This document shows positions 38,471-51,700 of a DNA stretch of 64,000 nt, in pieces. Location of the stretch: NCBI RefSeq assembly GCF_910592395.1, contig NC_088309.1, positions 9,116,501-9,180,500 on the forward strand, read 5' to 3'. The translations under genes were made by a program, and so were the position numbers. Source of the DNA: Lineus longissimus (taxonomy: Eukaryota > Nemertea > Pilidiophora > Heteronemertea > Lineidae). Under the pieces are notes generated by a model. The model had not been told where the DNA came from. It saw nothing but the letters and a program-made list of their open reading frames with translations, and made no database searches. Within the stretch, counting starts at the first letter, position 1, and each line of letters begins with the position of its first letter.

Positions 38471-40714
38471 TTTTCCCCACGAGCCTGTCCTCAGGCCCGT
38501 AATATCTATATTAAAAAAAATCCACAGAGTATCTTTGACCCCATAAAAACCACTGTTTTCTGTCAAACTTTGCAATTGTCGGGACCTAACCTACCGATGG
38601 GGCAGTGCTTTTCCAATATATAGTCAAAGTAAGCGCTATCAAGAAGAAATAAAGTATACATTATCATGCAAAATGCTTTGTTTTCGTGGGCAACACAGCG
38701 CCAAATGCCAATGTGGAGATAGGCCTTGTATGCATATCCTTTTGTTAACTGTTGCATTATTTGCCTGGATATGATGCGTAGAATATCAAATTGGTCCATG
38801 CTTGAGAATTATTCAAAATGTCTTCCAATGATAATAATGTCTTCGACAGAGAATAAATTAATCTTATACTAATATGTACACACTATACGATCTCCAACGC
38901 GTATACTTCGTAAAATATGTTTACTTCTGTAATACTAACAAATTAATGTATATATTATGCCTCTTAAAAATATCATTTGTAATATCTGTAATACACAGGT
39001 ATTATTGCAAGTTTATCACAGTGAGTAATTGCAAACCGGTCAGATATTGGATACTGCATGCAGACGGAAGCTGGGGAGCCCCAGGGGTAAGCACGGTGTC
39101 CAATCGTACGACCGTATTGCCTTGGGATTAGATATCGGCAAAACCCGTCCTAACTTTCAAACGAATTTAAGAGGGGTGAAATGAACTCCTCACGACCCTC
39201 AATCTCACGAGTCACAAGATCGGGCGGTCTTCTGCTACCCGAAATCTATTCCGCATAATATGGCCCAATGCTAGGCTATACCGTGATCTGAAAGTATTCA
39301 AAATCCCATATCGAGATAAAAACGAAAGCTGGTGCTCCAAAGGTTCAAAATGCACAAGTGCTGTAAACAGCAATAACATGTTACTAAGTGATGCCTTATG
39401 ACCCGCAAACGAGATATTTTCCTTGCTGTCACCTGTGATGATTATCGCATGAGAAAAAACACCTCGTTTTCGGGTTCATTGGAGGTGCATGTGAGAATTG
39501 TCATTGCTGTGACCTTCAATTGATATCAAAGCCAATTATTGATTTCTTACGCAGACGAGCAATCGTTTTATCGCTCATCGCAGGTTTGTGTCGCAACTTA
39601 ATTTTAGTATTAACCTGAACATATATTTATTTAGACTGGGTCAGCAATGCTCCTCCTCAGTGACATACTTCCATACACATTAGCTACATTTACAATTCAC
39701 ATAACAATTTTGTGTTTCGCTTAAGGCTGGGTTTACATAGAATTCATGTTGTCATTTGTATCGTGTCGAACAAGTAATTTCTAAAGAGTCGGCTACATAG
39801 GATTCACGACGATGTCACTTTCAGCTTCATGTCATGTTTCAGTCGTGACAAGTGGCAACATGGATACTATGTATTTAAAGCACAGCCAAAGAAAACACTG
39901 TGAATCAACTTTACACAACCCACTCACCAAATCACACACCAGAACAAATTAATTTCAAAGACGCACAAAAACAAAACATCGTACCACATTAACTCCAAGC
40001 ACAGAATGGATGCATAAAACTCTCCAGATAATATATAGCACATGTACGTGCCCCTCCCCGTGATCATCATCACCATTATAAAATTGCTAAAATCTTACTA
40101 TGCACAAACCATGAGCATGTTTTAAAGTTTTGAGTACGGCAGCAATGTCGTTGTACTAAATCCACCGACGATTCTCTACGAATGTTAAATTTCTAAAAGA
40201 CACACTTCGATTCGTCCTCATTCGACAGGGCATCAGTCAATGCAATGATGGTTTATTATGATATGATTTCGCACGACTTTTCAAGCTGATTAAGATTCAC
40301 CACTACATAGCATGATACTAAAACGCATGACTTCTCCAGTTCTAGAATCTTTATTTATTCACTATCCTGGCATTTTGAAAACTATTTTCATATATTCATC
40401 TGTATCTGTTCCAGTTTTCCATCCCCACATTATTCAGACATGACATCAGATTAGCACGACAGCTAAGTGTGCATCAGCGCATGCAGACAATGCCACAATT
40501 CCATTGGACATTATCTCTAATGATACACTCTAATGGAACTCTCTAATGGACTACCGCACGTAACTGGATTACTCCGTACCGACATTAACTTTAATTAAAC
40601 GTAACATGAACATTTATAATGCCATTTGTTCAAAAATTTAGTAGGCCTACATTTCCACAGATTAATAAATCCACTCCACGAACATTTGCAATGCCATTAT
40701 CATGAGAGTTTGGC

Positions 40715-40955
40715 ACTCTGGAAGATTTCCACAAACATTTGAATGCCACTCTTGAGGATATCCACAAACATTTGAATGCCGCTCTTGAGGATATCCACAA
40801 ACATTTAAATGCCACTCTGGAAGATTTCCACAAACATTTGAATGCCACTCTTGAGGATATCCACAAACATTTGAATGCCACTCTTGAGGATATACACAAA
40901 CATTTGAATGCCACTCTTGAGGATATCCACAAACACTTGAATGCCACTCTTTCAC
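40715..40955 (+). repeat. 33-bp minisatellite
   Basis: About seven units containing TTGAATGCCACTCTTGAGG and ATATCCACAAACA, with a GGAAGATTTCCAC variant. Strongly diverged related units extend over roughly 40600-41260. Because the period is 33, frames on both strands stay open with an 11-residue repeat (for example NATLEDIHKHL). No start context, domain or splice link supports coding. Confidence 0.88.
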
Positions 40956-41891
40956 AACGTTATTTTGCTCTCTGGAAGATTTCCACGAAAAATTTAATGC
41001 TACTCTTTCACAACACGATTTCCACAAACATTTCTAATTCAACTTTAATTCTGTGTATTTTAAACATTATTGCCTTTTTCAAGAGATCCCTCTCCTGAAG
41101 ATTTCCGGGAACAATCATAGAGCCACCTCTTCGCAGGTTTCTTTCACGTCCACAAGATATAGATCTCGAGATTTCCACGAACAATGTTATAATGCCACTT
41201 TTTCGGGAGAATTGGGTATCTCTGGAAGATTTCCATAATGTATTTAATGCCATTTGTCTCGAGTTTTGGTAATATCGGAAGTTCCTATCAATTACGTTTT
41301 ACAGCCCAAATACTGGTCGAATAATGTTTTTTAGGATTCATACACGCGTCCTTTTTGCATTTGGCAAAGTTTCCATGTACGGAACTTAAAGTCACCAAGA
41401 AGAACGTCCGAAAGAACAACACATTATATGATCGATCACAATTTCTGCACACACTCATGCCCTCTTTTCTTTAGCAAAAATTCTTGGGAATCCACTCTGA
41501 TGTTTAACTCCTATATTGGCGAGATCTTGAGTTATGGTTCCTCATTCTGGCTTATCATCGGATTTAAACCTCCATATCCATCACACCTTAATCAACAAGT
41601 CTCCAGGAAGACGGAAGAGAGAGAGCCCCCATTAAGTCTGGAGGACGGATCCGACCACGTAGAATGAGAAATTAATCTCCTAGCGTTTAGATTCTGGCAT
41701 TTCATTCAACAATCATTGTTGTCGGCCAATCTAGGTCTGTGGTCTCAAACATATCAAATGGGTTCTTCTGGGATAGTGGTTTTAAGAGCAACTAATGAAA
41801 AGCGAGTCTTTCTGCTGCTACATGCACCACAAGGCTATATAGGCCTATATACTCTATCGTGATCACCTAAACTGATCCAACAGGCTGTCCC

Positions 41892-42786
41892 CTACAGCAC
41901 AGCGGATGGACATTCCATCCTGTGCCTCTCTTGCCACGACTTTGCCTGAAGAGAAAACAACACATGAATGAAAGAACTGATAAAAAACACTTCAGGGACA
42001 TTCTGAATGCTGCTTTCTGCAAAAACACTTCATTAAGCCATCAATAAATTACACTGTTTAAGGATTCATTGCCACTGTTTTGTTCTCATGATGTATTGCT
42101 CTTATTTCGTCAATTAAAACCAGGCTGAGGACCTTTTGGCAAGTGGCAGTGAATGTCCAGTCACTCTGATTGTCATTCAATATACCCTTTCTATGCGTAT
42201 GCTCTATAAATCAAAAATTGATAACAGTGACCTAAAGTTCAGTCAAGCCACGCAGCTGCCACCTTGGTCCTCAAAAGACTTTATTTTGATGCACACATGT
42301 GGGACCTTTCAAACAAAAAACACTATCCTTTTATCATCTTTTTTTAATCGCCTGGAGATCAATGTCCAGCCCAATCACTAATCAATAATTCCTGATGTTT
42401 GATCACAAAACAGACTGTGCAGGAAAATTAAAATGGATGGTTAGTTCATGATGTATTATTAACCATAATCTGCGGCACCGAACATGGAGCGACGATGAGC
42501 AATGATTAACAATTTAAAAAAATATTTCATTGATTATGTCTATACAAACCTGGCATCTTTCGCTGCAGTACCACATCCGCTTACACCCAGAACAAAGGAA
42601 GGCGGCTCTTAGGTTGCAGACCACGCACAGACTGTCAGCCTGGTAGAGTCCGGCAGGCATCTCCCGCAGTCCGCCCATGGGTTGTGGCACCTCTCGGCCG
42701 CCAACAGTGTGCGGCAACTCGCGACCGCCTCTCGGTGCCTCCATTGCTACCATGTTGGGCATCTGCATTGGATTATACTGGGGAAC
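41892..42786 (-). other. MYND zinc finger split by the last intron
   Basis: Exon 42786-42550 encodes CVVCNLRAAFLCSGCKR and MWYCSERCQ. Exon 41945-41892 adds AKSWQERHRMEC and then PSAVL-stop. Together they give C-x2-C-x7-C-x2-C-x4-YC-x3-C-x7-H-x3-C, the full ligand set of a MYND domain. The 604-base intron between has donor GTTTGT and acceptor TCTTCAG. MYND fingers commonly bind proline-rich (PxLxP-type) peptides of corepressors. The domain is lost if the last intron is retained, because the frame stops soon after (about 42514). Confidence 0.9.
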
Positions 42787-45700
42787 CTACAATTTATAAA
42801 AGGAATCAGTTGAAGTACCACGAATATGTAATGAGTCTGAATGTCTTTTATCTTTGTAATATGAAATTTCGAGACAGGCGAGGTCCTGACACGCATAAGT
42901 GAGCAAACTCTAAAAGAACGATGCAAGGTTGTCTGGCCTCATTTATGCGAGCATACCTGCAAAGGCTGAGGAGGCATCATCATGGCCTGTCGTGCAGGCA
43001 TCACACCCGGTACCGCCTGCATCCTCGGTGCTGTCTGCTGGGGTGGCATCATACCCATCGATGTCTGCATCATCCGCTGGTGCTGGGCGGCGAACTCCCG
43101 CTGCCGATAGGAAGCAGGCGCGTCCTGCATCATCGGGTGACCAGGTGGTTGTTCTCCAAACCCTATGGCTTGCTTGTTTGGCGAAGGGTGACGGACCTGG
43201 TGCATCATTTGGCCCCTAGGTGACATTTGGATCATTCCAGGCATCATTTCAGCTTGATGAGCCATATACATATCATGGGGCGATCTCCGATCTGAACCCA
43301 TTAGTCGTGGATCTTGCATTGAGAGTTTAGCCCTTGGATCCATGGTCATCATTGGTGACGGTCCACGGTAGTACTGTCCATGTTGCATGGCCATTGGATG
43401 TGGTTGTGACATCAGCACGCTCATGCCACGCTTTGGAGCTTTTTTCTTACACTTCGTTTTGTTGCTCTCCATTTCTGTCTCTTTGATGTTTGCTACTGGT
43501 ACATTATTAGAAGGTGCCATGTCAATACTCTGAACTGGAGTTCCTGGGAAGCTGGGGCGTCGAGTTGGATCTCGGACTGGCGATGCTGATTGGCAGTTTG
43601 CGATTTGTCGAAAAGCGGATGCTACAGGGGCAGTATTATTTGGGGTGGTGGGACTAGGTCCAGTGGAGTAGAATCCCCTACTCCTATCCAAAGCATTTGC
43701 CGGAGGAGTACTTTGGAGGATTGAGCTTGGGCGGTCTGTAGGCAAGTTTGGGCTACTTAAGACTCCATTTGCAGCCGGTGGTCCAGCCATATTGGTATGT
43801 CCATACATAGTGGTATTGGGCAGTCCTGGGGGGCAGTTATATCCATCAGGTGGTCTGTTTGGTGTAGCGGCAGGTTTTGAATTGAAATACGTATTTGGGG
43901 CAATACTCATTTGCGGGCCAGGGCTCTGACCCACAGGATTCCCAGTCTTTACGGTTTCCCCTATAGTGTGGTTGGCATAGGGTGGGTTGTATCCACTCAA
44001 GAGAGGTAGTCCTGAGCAGATATCATTGCCTGAAGTGTATTGTGGTCGTGTCCCTGGTTGAGTAATGTTACCACTGGTGTAGACAGGTCGACCAGAGTCA
44101 TGTACCGCTGTTCCTCTACTTGATTCTAATGATCGTTGTACTTGAGCTGCCCTAGGGTCACTGTGCTGCTCTCCAGCCCCCGTAACGCTCGGAGTTGATG
44201 CATTCAGAGGCACCAAAGCTGGTGGACCGCCTGAATTAGGGGAATAGAGTCTTGGAGCTACTGGCGCTGGTGGAGCACTACATTGATTCCAATTTTGAAC
44301 TTGGTGAGGCAACACGACATTTCCCGTGGAACGCTTCACCTGCACAACGCGCAAAAGCTCCTGGACTCTTTTTTCCTTATCCTTCTCTGGCGATACCTTT
44401 GTTGGATCATCTGCCCCTACATGTACGTTACAGCTTCTGCTCTGGTTTTCTACGTTCTCTATAGGCGTTTCAGTTGTAAGGTCAATAATCTCAACATTTT
44501 TCTTTGCCGACGACTCTTGTCCTTGCCTCTGCAGCTCTTGTTCCCGAGGTGGATTCGTATGTACAGCACATCCCTCTTGGCCTGTATTGATGGCATATCT
44601 TTTCCAGGCAGATAGATGAAGGCAATCGTCTTCTTTTTGTTTGCATTCAGGTCTCTGAGTCAGAAGGGAATCAGCTGTAACAATTGGGTGAGCATGTGCA
44701 GGCTGGGGCACCAAATCGCAAGCAACTGCAGCAGGTTTGTCACTTGATTTCATCTCTTTGTCCATGAATATTAACTGGCGTGGGACTGTAGACGTCTTAT
44801 TCGAATGCGCTGCTCTTAGATCCGTCCGGGGAACAGTTGGAGTGAAAGGTTCTTTCACATGCGCTGGTGGAGGCCCTGAACCACTTCCAGGTTGAACAAC
44901 TGTTTCAGTGCCTGTTTTCTTTGGGGTCGTCGTCTGCTCAACATTGACTCCTGGCAACACTCGGACTAATTGAGAAGAGTAGTTCCCTGGCAAGCTCCGA
45001 AGCTTATTTTCCATTTTGTCAATCAGCAAGCTCATTCTACTTTTCATAAACAGAAGTTGCTTACGTTCCCTCTCCTTAATTGTAAGCATGGCCTCGATGC
45101 GCTGGAATTCTCGTTTCATTTTTTGGTATTCTCTGACAAATGTGCCCGCGGTCATAGGTCGAACAACCTTTCCTTGGCGATTCACAGCAGAGGCTGATGT
45201 GTGTGGAGAAGTATGCATCGTGACTGCTGGTGCTTGACCTGGTGCAGAAGAAACTGGAGGAAAGGGAAAGTCAGGCGTTTTAGCCATGACTGGTGTGACT
45301 GGAGTTTTTGGAATAGGAATTTCCAATCTGACAACTTGGTTTTGGTGAGAATTTACGATTTGAGTTTGACTGTATAGAGCCGGTGGTTGGGATAGCGCTG
45401 TTGATCCTTGCTGATGATATGCCATAGGTTGTCTTGGCACAGTGGGTCGGTGTTGAGGACAGGTTCTCGGTGGATTTTTAATCTGCGATGGGTGAGAGAT
45501 CTGAGCAATGTGAGCTTGATTTATCACAGCTGACTGAGCCTGCTGAAGCATAATTTGCGCTGACCGATGAACGTTCATCGTTTGGGGGATCGTTGCAGCA
45601 GACCTTGAATGTACGTGCGGATCCGGCACAGAACTGGCCTGCATCGTCTGGATAGGTGGCACGACTGATACCGGCCCGCTCGCAGCTGCTGACACTGTCG

Positions 45701-48700
45701 AGCTTGTGGCACCCACGTTCGAGGTGCTAGGCCCCGTATTTGCTGCCTTGTCACTATCGCGACCGGGAAAAGATCGCTGCCCAGCCGCAGAGGCGCTCGG
45801 TTCTTCCATCTTGGACATTTGCCTCTTGATTGCTGTGACAACTTCTGCTTGGGTTCGCGCAGCTTCTGGTTGCTCATGGTTTGATTTTATCTGAGGCTGC
45901 ACTCTTTGAACAGGCGTAGAATGTTTCGTCGGTCTCTGCTGGGGTCCTGAAAGCAACAAAGGAAAAAAACACGGCAATTACCACGACGTCATTCATCAAA
46001 GTTGTTACTGGTCGACAGACGTCTTCCTATTCTTCGTACATTGTATATCGCTCAGTTTGTACTTCACTGGAGCTATGCACTGAATTGAAGGCTGATGTTC
46101 CTCAACATTTATCACCACTTATACCTAATAAATATCAGTACAACATACACTCCGGGCGCATGCAGGTGAACCAGCTTCCTTCCTCCCTTTCCTTAAAATA
46201 GGTCTCATGCAATGAGCCGTTTTGTTCTGCCATCGACACACAGTTCCCAACCGAATATTGATAATGATCAGACATCTGTTCATTTTTCCCTTAAGTAATT
46301 CCCTCTCTAAAATACCGAAAGATGTTTAAAATCCTATGTTCTTCTGTGAACACCAAAGATAAAAACCGGAAGTTATCTTAACCAAGATGGAAAGTTGATA
46401 TCCCAAACCAGATATGACTTTTGATTCAGATTTACATCATGCAGACCAACAATAATAACATATAATAATACTACAAACTCGACTCCTTCCGGTCGCATCT
46501 TTCACGGTCAATGCAGAAAAAGTTCGACCAAAATTGTCTTCTATTTTACCGTTTGGTGTATTAGATGTACACTGTCTTTTACACATTAATCCACATGACG
46601 AGATGGGTTGGAGATAGCCGAGTTTGCAATAAACAAATTAGGTTTAGCAGACCAAATTATAAACAGCGGTTGCCGAAACACCTCTCGAGAAAACGATTTT
46701 AAAATACCAGTATACACTGGATTGCACAAGGAGCGCAGAATAAGAAGTTTATTTTCGACATTCATCTTACCGACAATCTACAAAAAATACGCTCAAATCT
46801 CATTTTCTACTCGGGTTTTTGGTAAAGATTTGATAACCATATTATGACTGATGCTAAAGTCGCAACTTTGTATCAAGTTCATGAAAGAAATGGGCCGGCC
46901 ACAGAGTACGCGGACGTTTCTTTTCGAGTCGATATAAACGGCTTATTCTTCGCTCAATTTGCACAATACCAGTATAGCCATGCAGTTAAAAACCGATGGC
47001 ACACAACAATGTTTTATCATTGTTTATCATCGCCTTAGCTGATTGAAAAAGACGTCTCATGCATACCGAGGAGCTAACTTTTCAAGGATTAAGAAGGAAG
47101 TCCCTTCATGATTACTGTTCCGAAACCAAATTTTTTGATTAGGGTTCGTTGAAAAGATTTCCCATCTTGAAATTTGTTTCCAAGTGGATATATCTTGACT
47201 TCAACTTCCTTATTCTGAAATTCTTAGTTGTTGAGCTTCATTTCTTTACTCAGCCCATTTCACGAGAAAATGTCACTACACGCAAAAAGCCTAAATGGCG
47301 GGAAAAGTTGTCAGTAATCTGATACTGTAGAACGGAAAATTTTCGGGGTATAAAATGGTCGCGAATGCCGAACGATGGATATATTCGCGGTAGAATATTT
47401 TCACGAATCAAGATAATTTTTCTAATGAAATTCAAATTGTTTACTTTGACATAAAGCTCTTTAGTGAATAGGCGCTGAGTGTGGATGGCTATTAAAATTC
47501 ACTGTCAACAGGTCTCACTGTGTCTGGTGATTCGGCCAATATCTAGCACACAAAGATGGGTATGTATTAATGGTAATTATGCGATAGTCATTCAAGAGGT
47601 GTGGAGTGTACTTTTGAGCGAGGTGTACACGTGTACACAACACAGAGCAACTACCTACGTGTATGCGTAAAGCTATACGGGTGTATACGGGTGTTTCGCG
47701 TCAAGTTGCGAAAACACCCCGAACTTAGTTTCAAACATATCCTCATACCTCGATGTGACTTATTATGCAGACGTTTGACATGCTGGGCCAAATTCATAAA
47801 GGGCGTTTAAGGGTTAGACGTGGGTAACCTCTCTCTAATCAGTTTCAGGGCATATTGTATTCTGTGAAGATTAACATGACGGACCTGAACCTGTCTATTC
47901 AGTAGTTAAACGCTGTTTTGCGCTAAACGCCCTCTATGAATTTGGCCCGCTGTTTTTAAGGAAAACAAATTCAAATACTGAAATACTGAATATCTCTTCT
48001 AAGTCTTTTTGTAGTCGTCCGATAAACATTCCAGATTATAAAGATCATATCTCATTCTTTGACATATTTGACATCATACATCAATGCTCCACCCCATGCG
48101 TGACAGGTCATGTGCCGACATTAAATCATCTTCATTGTAACCATTTAGATAAATAGTCACCGCGTTCACATTCGCAAATCATAAACTTTATACAAGTCAT
48201 GTATTTCAAAGAGTTTAACCACGAAACGTATTCATCGTTTATGGCTCCACAAAAAACCGGTCGATGTACATGTACATGTTATATACATGTACCTCCTATT
48301 ATATCCAGTCACGAAGGGATATAATAGTGAGGTTTCGCAACCACCCGGTTAGGCCCTTCGACGACGTTTATCTATTGTTCAGGTAAACTCACACAATAGA
48401 TAAACGTCGTCGTAGGGCCTAAACGGGTCGTTGCGAAACCTCACTATTATCATCTTTCCTCCGACTTGATATATCGGTCACAGGAATGACATCTTGTCTT
48501 ATCCCGAGGACAACAGAGCCATTCCTCAAATGAACGAAAAGATTATTTAGGAACGATCTAAAAGGATGTGTTTATCAAAACTGGTGTAAACGTTGAAATA
48601 TCCGAGGATGGAAAAATACCAAGGCATTGTATTGAAATTATTTAGAAATCAAATCATCATGACAGCCATTTTGTTTCTACCTGTTGCTACGGATGAAATA

Positions 48701-51700
48701 GTCATTCGTCTGGGTGTGGCAAAAAGCAAGAGATTTTCGCTGCAGAATACTTTCGCGAACGTGTAGCGAAATTCGCGAAATAACCTGCACGCCGATATTT
48801 TCTGGTCTACAGTGTGTGTTCGACTGCTGAATTTTCTGAGCGAAATCACAAAAAGTCAGAGTGGCATTTTTTCGTGAAATGGACTATAATAGTCATTATC
48901 CTTGAAGTGCTGCTATGGATTCTGATGAAGTCTAATCACCTCTGATATTGAAGTTTGTGGCGCTTCCGCTCCAATAATTACCAGTTCTATCGGCATCGTT
49001 TGTTCCTTGTTGTGGCGCAGCCTGGGCAGGTTCTTTTCCTTGGGCTGGAGTGAAAAATGGTCACCTTCATTGAAAATTCCAGAGTCCATTCCCCTTGCTT
49101 GATGGGAGGGGTTTTGGATACGAAGGTTGCCCTTGACATAGTAAGTCACGTAAAAACTCTTGAATACGGACCAATATATTGTATTCACTTGGTTCAAATG
49201 AACACATATTATGCATCATGTTATCAGAGGAAGCACCTGTTGAGTGAACTTACTTTCATTCTCATCAGGTGTAATAAAATTTAGTTCCTAGTCAAATTGA
49301 TATCGGCTGGAGCTTTCTTTTCGCCATGGCTGCAACCTCAGTTTAGAACTACCTTTAGCTCCACTCTCGTGGTGTTCAGCGAGACGACCAATACCTCAAG
49401 CTCGGTATCAATTACTTAATAAAAAGTGGATGTCCACAAAAGATTCAGGCACGTTTTTAAAAATACATTCTGATATCTAATTTACACAGTGAATACACAG
49501 AGGATATAAATCTGCTGATGTGTTCACCCAGACGTAGATTACATGTATAGTTATATTACATTGTTACATGTATTTGTCACGTTGATACTGTCAGGTAACA
49601 TTACGGCGACAATATTTATTTTGACTAACTTCCGTAACAGAATTATTTTTACACGAACTGTCTTCTAGGTCATAGGGTATTCTCCTCTCAAAATCTCCGG
49701 GCGTTATCTATATTTACGTCAATGGCGACAGTGGTATATTGATATTGATAGATGATATGTTACTCAGAGTCACCAGGGTTTCCGCTTAATTTATTCCATT
49801 GATTTCTGTCGCGAAGTGGTAGTTTACTATTTTATGACTGGGATGAAAAACTACAATGCACCTGTCATAATAAACATGTCCGTCAGACAGTGCATCGAGA
49901 AAAACCACGGCCATTGTGCTCACCTTATGTGGAGGAAAGATGGATGAAGAGCATGGTATTGTGTCATGTAGTGTTAGGTTTGATGTAGGTCCAACCAATT
50001 ACAATTTCCCCAAAATGGCCAATTTACAGTACATTTGACCTCTGTGACCTTGAAAAGTAGGTCAAATCAAAAAAGACCCGGGTGACACATTGAATGGTTG
50101 TTAGAATTAGATGTACCTATGATATAAAATTGGTGCCAATCGGCCAAGTAATTAAGGAATAATAGCATTTTGAAGAATTTTGGATTTGGCCCCCTCCCTG
50201 GAGGCCAAACGGCAAATCAGATCGAACCAAACTTCGGTACCTGAGATCACCTGACCAATGGGTACATATGTACTTAATTTGTGATCAATAGTCATTGCGG
50301 TTAAGAAACGTGCCATAGTTACGGCCTGACGGCCAATTTACGCCATTTGACCTCTGTGACCTTGAAAAGTAGGTCAAATTAAAAACCTGTGTGACATATA
50401 CTGTATGGTGGTTAGATGTACCCATGATATCAAATTGGTGGCAATCGAGCAAGAAGTTAAGGAATAATCACATTTTTAAGGTTTTTGGATTTTGCCCCCT
50501 GGTGGTCAAGTGGTAAATCATATTGGACCGAACTTCGGCCCCTGAGATCACCTGACTAAGGGGTACATGTGTACCAAATTTGGGATCAATAGTCATAGCA
50601 GTTTAGAAACGTGCCATAGTTACATCCTAACGGCCAATTTACGCCATTTGACCTCTGTGACCTTGAAAAGTAGGTCAAATCAAAAACCCGTATGATATGT
50701 GATGTATCCTTGCTAGGAGTACCTACCATAAAATTTTTATTGAAAACGAATCATTAATAGGAGACATATCACACTTTTTATGTTTTCAGTTTTGGCCCCC
50801 TGGTGGCCAAGTCATGAATCAAACCGAACCGAACTTCAGTGTCAGAGTACCTCTGACCTAGGAGGTCATGTGTACAAAGTTTCAAGTTCATAGCACAAGC
50901 GGTTAAGAAACGTGCCACACAGGATACGGACGACGACGGACGACGACGGACGACGGCGGACGACGACGACGACGGACACAGGGCTATCGTATAGACTCCC
51001 CTAACGGTGAGCCAAAAAGCACATATCGGCCTGTATTGATAACAAAAGCAAATATTTTTAATGAGGGTTTTAAGCTTTTGAAAGACTTTCCGAAAAATAC
51101 AGGTTTAGTTTACTAACGAAAGGCGAAAAGAAATTCAGAGAGGGAAGATTGCCGTCACTTCTTTAACACTTTTTCCGCCAACACTGACAAATATATGCCT
51201 ACTTAAGGTTTTTCATGAAAAAAATCATTGATAAAGATTCTATTAAATGTATACTTGATAAGACGTACCAGCTGTCTGAGGGACAGTAAGGTCTACCACC
51301 CTACCCTCCCTGACATCCTCCAGCAACCTGGCTTCAATCATGCCATCTAGGGTGTCCTTCATGCTTAGTTCTCCGGGACGTTTCGGATCTCCAGAGCTGC
51401 AAGAAATATATAATACATGTGTTGAAAGTAAGCTCACTTACATGTACATGAACAGCGTTCAATCTAAAAAGCAAAATTGGGAACTTTCGATCTTTTAATT
51501 CATTTCAAATAGGGCAAGCCCACGACAAAGCAAGACGATGTTTTGTTTAGATATGATCAGTCTTATCAGTCTTTTTTTTATTATTGGCATCTGGCAGATA
51601 ATAATTAAATCGAATAAGCGAAATGTTTCCCTGTATCCATGCTCTAGACCCCAGTGTCTGGGTACGCGAAATACCCGCCTGCCTGGGAAGCGGAAGAAGG

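Larger units (their letters stand above)
32166..41891. other. Convergent intergenic region between LIMK and the MYND gene
   Basis: No gene is supported on either strand. Contents: a 42-bp duplication (32836), an element with direct arms (34092), a 254-bp triplication (35331), 43-bp and 33-bp minisatellites (36296, 40715) and a G/C-stem hairpin (38314). The right-hand part should hold the minus-strand gene's 3' UTR; a minus-strand AATAAA at 37163-37168 is one possible end but is not compelling. Open frames here fall inside repeats or show no domain. Confidence 0.55.
45947..51268 (-). other. Intron 3 of the MYND gene (5.3 kb)
   Basis: No coding exon is supported on either strand. It holds a MITE (47785-47948), a near-perfect 130-bp hairpin (48321-48450) and a three-unit repeat with nuclear-receptor-type half-sites (49990-51015). 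Short clusters of TTCGCGAA-type palindromes occur near 48735-48785, and GGCGGGAAAA, an E2F-like site, near 47297. Confidence 0.55.

Noticed and set aside
40715-40955. CRISPR-like regular direct repeats
   Set aside because: Repeats are contiguous with no unique spacers, in an animal genome with introns.
40739-41098. 119-codon repetitive frame NATLEDIHKHL...
   Set aside because: A product of a 33-bp minisatellite that is open on both strands; no start, splice or domain evidence.
44252-45237. Plus-strand open frames opposite the giant exon of the MYND gene
   Set aside because: Antisense shadows of a 3-kb coding exon whose minus-strand frame is continuous and phase-linked.
46608-47038. Two plus-strand open frames in the MYND gene intron
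   Set aside because: Short, adjacent but not spliceable into one another, and without recognisable domain or start context.
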